DNA from: Hyphomicrobiales bacterium
GTDB taxonomy: Bacteria; Pseudomonadota; Alphaproteobacteria; Rhizobiales; Devosiaceae
DNA: 10,104 nucleotides
Assembly (NCBI GenBank): GCA_027082895.1
Contig: JALWTJ010000559.1
Span: 1 to 10,104, forward strand
Direction of reading: 5' to 3'
The position numbers and the translations under genes were made by a program. Below are positions 5,538 through 10,104 of the stretch, piece by piece; position 1 is the first letter of the stretch; the number at the start of each line of letters is the position of its first letter. The notes below the pieces were generated by a model, which was given only the letters and a program-made list of their open reading frames with translations, was not told the origin of the DNA and did not search any database.

Positions 5538-5618
5538 CCGGCATATCCACACATTATATCATTCAATAGATTACTTGAGCGTAGCATTTGCAGAACCACA
5601 GAACAAGGGCCACAGATC
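5538..5618. promoter_or_regulatory. Divergent promoter region between ArsR-rhodanese and desaturase genes
   Basis: This 81-bp gap has an AT-rich centre (about 5550-5575). The 10-mer ATATCATTCA (5556-5565) also occurs at 3187-3196 beside the other ArsR-type gene. AATAGATTA (5566-5573 and next base), read on the minus strand as TAATCTATT, resembles TGATCTATT at 3231-3239. These are candidate operator pieces; no clear full palindrome is seen. Confidence 0.4.
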
Positions 5619-6467
5619 ATGACCGACCTGCTTTTATCAAACGAGGGTGCTATCCGGCTAGCGATATTCCTCGGCATCCTGATTGCCATGGCAATATGGG
5701 AAGTGGCCGCGCCGCGCCGTCGCATCGAAATCCCCCGCGTGATCCGCTGGACCAATAACCTCGGCGTGGTGGTGATTGATACCATCCTTGTGCGCCTGAC
5801 CTTCCCGATCGTTGCCGTGGGGCTGGCGCTCTTGGCGCAGGAAAAGGGTTGGGGGCTTTTCAACATGATCGAGGCCCCGACATGGCTGGCGATCATCGCC
5901 TCCATCGTCATTCTGGATTTTGCGATCTACCTGCAACATGTGCTTTTTCACGCGGTGCCCGCCCTGTGGCGGCTGCACCGGATGCACCACGCCGATCAGG
6001 CGATTGACGTGACCACCGGCCTGCGGTTTCACCCGATCGAGATTCTGTTGTCGATGGTGATCAAGCTGGCAGTAGTGGCCGCGCTCGGCCCGCCCGCCGT
6101 TGCCGTGCTGATTTTCGAGGTGCTTCTGAACGCAACAGCCATGTTCAACCACTCCAACATCCGCCTGCCTCAAGGTGTGGATCGCGTGCTGCGCCTGTTT
6201 GTTGTTACCCCCGACATGCACCGCGTCCACCACTCGATCGACCGGAAGGAAACCGACAGCAATTACGGCTTCAACCTGCCGTGGTGGGACCGGCTGCTCG
6301 GCACCTACATCGCCCAGCCCGCCAAGGGCCACGACGATATGACCATCGGCTTCGAGCAGTTCCGCCGCCTGCGCGAACAATGGCTCGACAAAATGCTGAC
6401 GCAACCGTTTCGCGGCCCCGCCAGCGGACCGGATCCGCGCGACCCGAAGGATACAGACAATGAATAA
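5619..6467 (+). CDS. Sterol desaturase / fatty acid hydroxylase superfamily membrane protein
   Basis: The 282-residue protein has several membrane helices (about 12-30, 46-72, 88-110, 143-175) and the histidine boxes of the diiron superfamily: HVLFH (107-111), HRMHH (120-124), FHP (137-139), NHSN (177-180) and HRVHHS (201-206). These residues hold two irons and use O2 to hydroxylate or desaturate a lipid at the membrane surface. The substrate is unknown; bacterial relatives without a clear lipid pathway are often found beside sulfur or stress genes. The ATG at 5619 is preceded by AAGGG (5605-5609). The C-terminal tail (265-282) is Pro/Asp-rich and probably disordered. Its last 8 nt overlap the start of the next gene, so the two are translationally coupled. 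Confidence 0.88.
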   Translation: MTDLLLSNEGAIRLAIFLGILIAMAIWEVAAPRRRIEIPRVIRWTNNLGVVVIDTILVRLTFPIVAVGLALLAQEKGWGLFNMIEAPTWLAIIASIVILDFAIYLQHVLFHAVPALWRLHRMHHADQAIDVTTGLRFHPIEILLSMVIKLAVVAALGPPAVAVLIFEVLLNATAMFNHSNIRLPQGVDRVLRLFVVTPDMHRVHHSIDRKETDSNYGFNLPWWDRLLGTYIAQPAKGHDDMTIGFEQFRRLREQWLDKMLTQPFRGPASGPDPRDPKDTDNE

Positions 6468-7449
6468 ATCCCTCCTCCCGCGTCTGTTGCTGCTGGCGCT
6501 GGTTGCCACGGCAATCGCCCTCGTGACCCTGAACCGCGACCAGCTGAATCCCGAATCCCTCGACGCATGGCTGTCCGGCTTCGGCATCTGGGCACCGGTG
6601 GTCTATGTCGGCCTCTACGCGCTCGGCACCGTGGTATTCGCCCCCGGTTCGCTATTCGCACTGGCCGGTGGCGCCATGTTCGGGCCGGTTCTCGGCACCT
6701 TCCTGAACCTGACAGGCGCCACCATCGGAGCCAGTATCGCCTTCCTGATCGCCCGCTATCTGGCCGGCGACTGGGTGGCACAAAAAACCGGCGGGCGACT
6801 GAAGCGCATGATCACCGGAGTCGAAAACGAGGGCTGGCGCTTTGTCGCCTTCGTGCGGCTGGTGCCGGTGTTTCCCTTCAACCTCAGCAACTATGCCTTC
6901 GGCCTGACCCGCATCCCGTTTGTGTCCTATGTGGTCACATCCTTCATCACCATGGCGCCCGGGGCGCTGGCCTATACATGGCTGGGCTTCGCCGGGCGCG
7001 AGGCACTGGGCGGCAACGCCTCCGCCATCCGCTACGGCCTGCTGGCGCTTGGTTTGCTGGCCGCCATTGCCTTCCTGCCACGGATCATCAAACGTCTGCG
7101 CGGCGACGACACCGCATGGATCGACGCCCCGACAACGCGGGCGCGACTGGCCGAACTGGCACCCCTGACAATCCTCGACGTGCGCGGCGTGGACGAGTTC
7201 ACCGGCCCGCACGGACATATCCCCGGTGCGCTGAACATTCCGCTGGAGGAGCTGAAGGCGAGACTTGATGCGGTTGTTGCCGACCTTACCGGAGATGTCA
7301 TCACCGTTTGCCGGACCGACCGCCGCTCGGCCAGTGCTGCCCGGCTTTTGCAAGATGTCGGCTTTGCGGACGTCAAGGTTCTTAAAGGCGGCATGGTCGA
7401 GTGGACTGTGCTCGGATTTGAAACCGAAACCATCAACAAAGTAGCTTGA
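6460..7449 (+). CDS. TVP38/TMEM64 (SNARE-associated/DedA-like) membrane protein fused to rhodanese
   Basis: The protein has 329 residues. Residues 1-215 form a TVP38/TMEM64 membrane domain: N-terminal helix (5-24), VVFAPGSLFALAGGAMFGPVLG (58-79), GATIGASIAFLIARY (86-100), and the family hallmark FVRLVPVFPFNLSNYAFGLT (131-150), then two more helices. Residues 228-325 are a rhodanese domain: LTILDVRGVDEF (236-247), GHIPGALNIPLEEL (252-265) and active loop VCRTDRRS (283-290) with C284 as the sulfur-carrying cysteine, ending in LKGGMVEW. The rhodanese probably faces the cytosol. Membrane domains of this family act in lipid or small-molecule transport. The fusion suggests that persulfide sulfur is handed over at the membrane, which is inference. 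The gene starts inside the desaturase stop and ends 14 bp before the secreted rhodanese gene. Confidence 0.88.
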   Translation: MNKSLLPRLLLLALVATAIALVTLNRDQLNPESLDAWLSGFGIWAPVVYVGLYALGTVVFAPGSLFALAGGAMFGPVLGTFLNLTGATIGASIAFLIARYLAGDWVAQKTGGRLKRMITGVENEGWRFVAFVRLVPVFPFNLSNYAFGLTRIPFVSYVVTSFITMAPGALAYTWLGFAGREALGGNASAIRYGLLALGLLAAIAFLPRIIKRLRGDDTAWIDAPTTRARLAELAPLTILDVRGVDEFTGPHGHIPGALNIPLEELKARLDAVVADLTGDVITVCRTDRRSASAARLLQDVGFADVKVLKGGMVEWTVLGFETETINKVA

Positions 7450-7463
7450 AACAGGTGAGAAAT

Positions 7464-7889
7464 ATGAAAATCACCCACATGATCGGGGCGGGCGCGGTTG
7501 CGCTGGCGGCTTTTGCCACACCGGCTTTGGCGCATGAAGACGTCATCGACGCCATGCAGGAATACATGGAGTTTTCCCCCTACGAGGCCGGAATCATCGT
7601 CCCGCAACAGATTACCGAAGATGTTTTCGGGGACGTCCTGTTCGTCGACACGCGCGACGCCGGGCAATTTGAACAATCCACCATTCCCGGTGCGATCAAC
7701 ATCGAGTGGCGCGATGTGCTGGGCCGGATAGACGAAATCCACACCGATAAAAAAGTCATCCTGTTTTGCAACACCGGCAGCCTGTCCTCGCAGGCCGCAT
7801 TTGCACTGCGCGTGGCGGGGCGTGAAAACGTGCTGTTGCTCCAAACCGGCTTTATCGGCTGGCAGGCGGATGTAGCTTACAAGCCCTGA
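7464..7889 (+). CDS. Periplasmic single-domain rhodanese
   Basis: The protein has 141 residues. Residues 1-23 are a Sec signal peptide (MKITHMIGAGAVALAAFATPALA) with likely cleavage after ALA before HED. The mature protein is a compact rhodanese fold: VLFVDTRDAGQFE (58-70), IPGAINIEW (74-82) and the active loop VILFCNTGSLSSQ (98-110), where C102 is the predicted sulfur carrier, ending in LLQTGFIGWQ. Rhodaneses move sulfane sulfur from thiosulfate or persulfides to an acceptor; this one would act in the periplasm. AGGTGAG (7453-7459) precedes the ATG at 7464, which is preferred to the upstream TTG at 7446 because it gives a clean signal peptide. It is the third gene of the desaturase operon. 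The operon ends here, and broken mobile DNA begins within about 20 bp. Confidence 0.88.
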   Translation: MKITHMIGAGAVALAAFATPALAHEDVIDAMQEYMEFSPYEAGIIVPQQITEDVFGDVLFVDTRDAGQFEQSTIPGAINIEWRDVLGRIDEIHTDKKVILFCNTGSLSSQAAFALRVAGRENVLLLQTGFIGWQADVAYKP

Positions 7890-7907
7890 GGCACAGCCGA
7901 CACCGTA

Positions 7908-8021
7908 AAGGCGGGGATCTTCGGCATCAAGCCGGTTCTCGGGCGGCACGATCTGGGTGCGGCCGTTGCGGCGGCGGTATTCCAGCGGTACGAATATGCG
8001 GATGGTGTCGGGGGTGGTCAT
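7908..8021 (-). pseudogene. 5' fragment of a recombinase-associated hypothetical protein
   Basis: On the minus strand an ATG at 8021, preceded by GGGAGG (8026-8031 read on the minus strand), opens the reading MTTPDTIRIFVPLEYRRRNG followed by RTQIVPPENRLDAEDPRL. From memory, this N terminus is typical of short proteins encoded next to large serine-recombinase genes in alphaproteobacteria, which continue for another hundred residues or so with an HTH. Here the recognisable sequence stops after about 38 residues, roughly 20 bp from the rhodanese stop, and the frame then runs antisense through real genes. I therefore read it as a remnant. The ATG overlaps a TGA of an upstream minus-strand frame (ATGA), which may be the last piece of a second gene. 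Confidence 0.55.
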
Positions 8022-8082
8022 GTGCTTGCCTCCCGTTGGCTGGCAGGGCATTGCAAATGCCCGAGAGGCTGTGGGGGCATCA

Positions 8083-8313
8083 ATTCTGTTGCTAACCATC
8101 CGCAACGGCATTGAAGTGTCCTCGATCACCAAGCATTTCGAGCGCTTCTCGTTTGCGGTGCTGGGCATCAAGGACAGCTATGCAGGCAAGCCGCTAGGGC
8201 CAATTCCGGTCGAGAAACAAGGCGACTTTTTCTGGATATTTTTTACCACCTTGGGGCTGGCGGGCCTAATGCTCGTACGCCCCCTCAAATCTGACCGTCT
8301 CACAAAGGAGTAA
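8083..8313 (+). pseudogene. 3' remnant of an unknown membrane protein gene
   Basis: The plus-strand frame ending at TAA 8311-8313 reads like real protein from about 8083 on, with a final hydrophobic segment GDFFWIFFTTLGLAGLMLV and a basic tail (RPLKSDRLTKE). Upstream it runs into the opposite-strand recombinase-associated fragment, so its 5' part is missing and the left limit is approximate. I do not recognise the family; a transporter or other polytopic membrane protein is possible. AAAGGAG (8304-8310) at its end serves the next start codon, showing that these were once neighbouring genes of one operon. Confidence 0.45.
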
Positions 8314-8318
8314 GACAC

Positions 8319-8429
8319 ATGAAATATACAACCAAAACCACACTGGCAGGGCTTCTGGCCGTTTTATCCATCTCGGTTGCCATGCCCGCTTTTGCAGCGC
8401 AAGATACCCGAACCGTCTGTCCAGTCTGA
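8319..8429 (+). pseudogene. Signal-peptide start of a gene cut by an insertion sequence
   Basis: After a strong AAAGGAG (8304-8310) the ATG at 8319 opens a textbook Sec signal peptide (MKYTTKTTLAGLLAVLSISV, then AMPAFA before AQD). Within a few residues of the cleavage site the sequence turns into IS3-type orfA sequence and the frame stops at 8427-8429 after 36 codons. The gene for an exported protein was evidently interrupted here; its identity is lost. Confidence 0.65.
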
Positions 8430-8516
8430 TCTGGAAAGAGAAGTAGCCATGCTGCGAAAGGAAAATCGGCTACTTCGTGAGGAGAGGGAAGTGTTAAAAA
8501 AGCCACGATCCATTGA
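8416..8516 (+). mobile_element. IS3-family orfA remnant with A6G slippery site
   Basis: The plus frame reads SDLEREVAMLRKENRLLREE then REVLKK, the leucine-zipper end of OrfA in IS3-family transposases (commonly followed by KATxFFA). The heptamer A AAA AAG at 8496-8502 is in the correct phase for the -1 frameshift these elements use to make OrfAB. Directly after it the reading is lost (PRSID in the zero frame; ATIH then stop in the -1 frame), so orfB and most of the element are deleted. Confidence 0.7.
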
Positions 8517-8522
8517 CAGGCA

Positions 8523-8541
8523 GGTGATTGGAACAATCACC
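8523..8541. repeat. Perfect 8-bp hairpin
   Basis: GGTGATTG-GAA-CAATCACC, in the unassigned DNA (about 8517-8603) between the IS3 remnant and the IS481-like element. No T tract follows. Nothing else is recognisable in that stretch. Confidence 0.6.
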
Positions 8542-8632
8542 GAGAGGTTTCTTCGCGGGACAAAAGCCATGAGGTTTAGGTGTACCTTCTAACGAGGTTG
8601 TTCATTCGCATTTTAGCATAGAGACTGTTTGG

Positions 8633-8850
8633 TGACAAAACGAAACAGTTTCAGGAGCTTTGGAATGAACAACCCTCATCAGAATGCCCGCACTTGTGTT
8701 TATAGTCGAGAACAAATTGTTATCCGTTATCAGCAAGGGGAACAGGCCAAGGAAATTGCCGCCGCATTTGGCTTTTCTGTTCGCACGGTTTTCAAGTGGT
8801 TACAGCGCCACCTCGAGGCAGGTGTGCGGGGCCTTTCGTTATTTTTGTCA
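8633..8850 (+). mobile_element. Internally deleted IS481-like insertion element
   Basis: TGACAAAA (8633-8640) followed by CGAAA is mirrored at the other end by TTTCG (8834-8838) and TTTTGTCA (8843-8850), giving candidate terminal inverted repeats around 218 bp. Just inside the left end begins a transposase reading frame. A complete element would be about 1 kb, so the middle is missing and this copy cannot move by itself; if both ends are intact it might still be mobilised in trans. Confidence 0.5.
8665..8835 (+). pseudogene. N-terminal fragment of IS481-type transposase
   Basis: CAGGAG (8651-8656) precedes the ATG at 8665. About 57 residues follow, starting MNNPHQNARTCVYSREQIV and containing a helix-turn-helix (KEIAAAFGFSVRTVFKWLQRH), then EAGVRGL. 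This is the N-terminal DNA-binding part of IS481-like (or related IS630-like) transposases, which normally continue with DRSSRP and a DDE catalytic domain. Here the frame passes straight into the right end of the element, so the catalytic domain is absent. Confidence 0.7.
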
Positions 8851-9175
8851 ATCTATTCGCATTTTGGGCAATGCCCAGTGCATAGCCCGATGATTGCAGC
8901 TGCCTGCCCACGGGAGGGCTGGCGAGAAAGCGGGCGAGGTCGGCGTTTTGGGCATCCCGCACGGGGCTTGCCATCCAAGCACCGGCGGCGGCTTGGCTTT
9001 GCCAATGGGCGATCACATAAAGCGTGTCAGGGTCGTCCGTTGTGAGTAGCTCGGCCCCCAGAAAGCCGGAAATGACCTCGGCGCATTCCTCAAACACACG
9101 GCGCGCCATGAAGGCGGCAAGGGCGGCCTCGCGCTGGCCTTGGTGAACCCGTATTTCTAAATGCGTTTGTATCAT
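8792..9175 (-). CDS. Antibiotic biosynthesis monooxygenase-like (ABM fold) protein with IS-derived C terminus
   Basis: The protein has 127 residues. Residues 1-100 match the small ABM ferredoxin-like fold: strand MIQTHLEIRVHQGQ, helix REAALAAFMARRVFEECAEV, the motif ISGFLGAELL (35-44), strand TLYVIAHWQS and helix AAAGAWMASPVRDAQNADLARFL. Such proteins are dimeric cofactor-free oxygenases or binding proteins for small aromatic compounds. Residues up to about 108 are native; from about 109 the frame reads through the right end of the IS481-like element and stops at 8792, giving a foreign tail of about 19 residues. ATG 9175 overlaps the amidase stop in an ATGA, so the gene is translated with the amidase gene. 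Whether the tail harms folding is unknown. Confidence 0.75.
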   Translation of the reverse strand: MIQTHLEIRVHQGQREAALAAFMARRVFEECAEVISGFLGAELLTTDDPDTLYVIAHWQSQAAAGAWMASPVRDAQNADLARFLASPPVGRQLQSSGYALGIAQNANRLTKITKGPAHLPRGGAVTT

Positions 9176-10104
9176 GGCGCGCCTCTGCGCTCCCATAGTT
9201 GCCGCACAACAAGCCCTGCATGTTTTTCAATCGCCTCGGCCGCCTCAAGCGCCAGATCTTCGCGGAAGCGCGTGGCCACCAGTTGCACGCCGATCGGCTG
9301 GCTATCGACCAGCCCGACAGGTACCACCGCAGAGGGCAGGCCCAAATGGTTCATGGTGCCGATATAGCGCCCCGCATCGCCCCACATATTTTGCACCCGC
9401 TCGGGACTGGCCAGATCCTCACGCGCGGCGAAGGTTTTTTGCACAGAGACCGGTGCGAGGATCACCGGGTATTCCTCCAGCAGAAGCATCCAGTTGCGAA
9501 TGTGTCGCGTGCGCTCGGACAAGGCGTGCATATATCCGGGCAGATCGAGCGCTTGGGAAAATGCAATGTAATTATCCAACACCGTGTTGAAGTCCGGTGT
9601 GGCAACGGCGCGCATGGCGGTTTCCTGTAGGGTGCGGATTTCGGCCAGCAGCAGGTTATACCAGTTAGCCCAGCCTTCTTTTAGCTCTGGCACCTCGATT
9701 TCCTCAACCTCGTAACCCTCGGCCACCAGATGCGCGGCCGCTTTATTGATCATCGCCACCACGTCGGGGTGGGGGTTCATGTCGGCCGGAATAGGTGCGA
9801 TGCCCACCTTTCTGGGCCGCGCTGGCCCTTTAAGCGGGGCAGGGACCCACCACGGGTCGCGGGCATCGCCACGGCGCATCACCTCCAGCCCCAGCCGCAC
9901 ATCGGCGATGCTGCGCGCCATCGGCCCCTGCACCGAGAAAAGCTGTGCGGCCAGCGGGCGCTCGGCGCTCGCACTTTCGTTATAGGCAGGCACGCGCCCC
10001 AAGGTCGGGCGGATGGTGGCCACCCAGTGGCAGTGGGCCGGCCAGCGCAGCGAGCCGCCGATATCGTTGCCATGAGCCAGCGCCCCGACCCCCATCGCCA
10101 AGGA
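9172..10104 (-). CDS. Amidase signature-family enzyme, 5' part outside the window
   Basis: The 310 visible residues are the C-terminal two thirds of an amidase-signature hydrolase. The segment GNDIGGSLRWPA near the visible N terminus holds the nucleophile serine (GGSxR, bases about 10051-10053), followed by TIRPTLGRVP and GPMARSIADV, both hallmarks of the family; the catalytic lysine and cis-serine lie outside the window. Later parts are variable, with APVSVQKTFAAREDLASPER near the substrate pocket and the conserved end NHLGLPSAVVPVGLVDSQPIGVQLVATRFRED. The family hydrolyses amide bonds of varied substrates in the cytosol and needs no metal. Trp in GGSLRWPAH and a long variable loop suggest a degradative amidase rather than GatA, but the substrate is unknown. 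It overlaps the ABM-like gene by 4 nt. Confidence 0.88.
   Translation of the reverse strand, partial: SLAMGVGALAHGNDIGGSLRWPAHCHWVATIRPTLGRVPAYNESASAERPLAAQLFSVQGPMARSIADVRLGLEVMRRGDARDPWWVPAPLKGPARPRKVGIAPIPADMNPHPDVVAMINKAAAHLVAEGYEVEEIEVPELKEGWANWYNLLLAEIRTLQETAMRAVATPDFNTVLDNYIAFSQALDLPGYMHALSERTRHIRNWMLLLEEYPVILAPVSVQKTFAAREDLASPERVQNMWGDAGRYIGTMNHLGLPSAVVPVGLVDSQPIGVQLVATRFREDLALEAAEAIEKHAGLVVRQLWERRGAP

Larger units (their letters stand above)
8604..8865. repeat. 11-bp direct repeat flanking the IS481-like remnant
   Basis: ATTCGCATTTT occurs at 8604-8614 and again at 8855-8865, on either side of the IS481-like segment. The right copy lies in the monooxygenase-like gene. It could be a target duplication or a recombination footprint; the candidate IS ends do not abut both copies evenly (18 nt on the left, 4 nt on the right). 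Confidence 0.55.

Noticed and set aside
5538..5552. GTG start for the ArsR-rhodanese gene
   Set aside because: Adds five residues atypical for the family; the ATG at 5537 fits better, though the ribosome binding site is weak for both.
5658..6587. 309-codon minus-strand open frame opposite the desaturase gene
   Set aside because: Its His/Gln/Asp-rich translation is the usual shadow of a GC-rich membrane protein gene; the plus strand carries all histidine boxes.
6567..7268. 233-codon plus-strand frame inside the TVP38-rhodanese gene
   Set aside because: Arg/Pro/His-rich out-of-frame shadow without any motif.
7032..8171. 379-codon minus-strand open frame
   Set aside because: It is antisense to the TVP38-rhodanese and secreted rhodanese genes, which have clear domains. 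Only the 7908-8021 part resembles a real protein and is reported as a remnant.

Overview
The window looks like accessory DNA from an alphaproteobacterium, most likely of the Rhodobacterales/Roseobacter type. The basis is moderately GC-rich coding sequence, the style of the MqsRA and phosphorylase proteins, and fragments resembling roseobacter recombinase-associated genes. This is inference from recognised protein families; no search was run.

Layout. At 1-327 is the 3' part of an XRE-type regulator gene. At 370-1174 is a complete MqsR/MqsA-type toxin-antitoxin operon with its own promoter and a pair of ACCA-N3-TGGT palindromes as probable operators. About 600 bp without a convincing gene follow (1207-1801), then a nucleoside phosphorylase-like gene (1802-2593).

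The core is a compact sulfur/metal-handling cluster at 2622-7889. On the minus strand an ArsR-type repressor gene is followed by a small SHOCT-domain membrane protein gene. Divergent from them is a plus-strand operon: a Met-rich DUF302 protein, a TauE/SafE permease and a second small Met-rich protein. The operon ends tail-to-tail on a minus-strand gene for an ArsR-rhodanese fusion, whose stop codon interlocks with the operon's last stop. Divergent from the fusion gene is a second plus-strand operon: a sterol-desaturase-like diiron membrane protein, a TVP38/TMEM64-rhodanese fusion and a secreted single-domain rhodanese. The cluster therefore has rhodanese domains on a cytosolic regulator, on a membrane protein and in the periplasm, two ArsR-type regulators at two divergent promoters, and two Met-rich proteins. 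A role in sensing and moving sulfane sulfur or a thiophilic metal such as Cu(I) is plausible but unproven.

From 7890 to about 8850 the DNA is a patchwork of broken genes: a minus-strand fragment of a recombinase-associated protein, the tail of an unknown membrane protein, a signal peptide cut off after about 30 residues, an IS3-type orfA remnant with an A6G slippery heptamer, and an internally deleted IS481-like element that still has both candidate ends. Beyond it, on the minus strand, lie an antibiotic-biosynthesis-monooxygenase-like gene whose C terminus was replaced by the IS end, and the 3' part of an amidase-family gene that runs off the window. These two overlap by 4 nt and probably form one operon.
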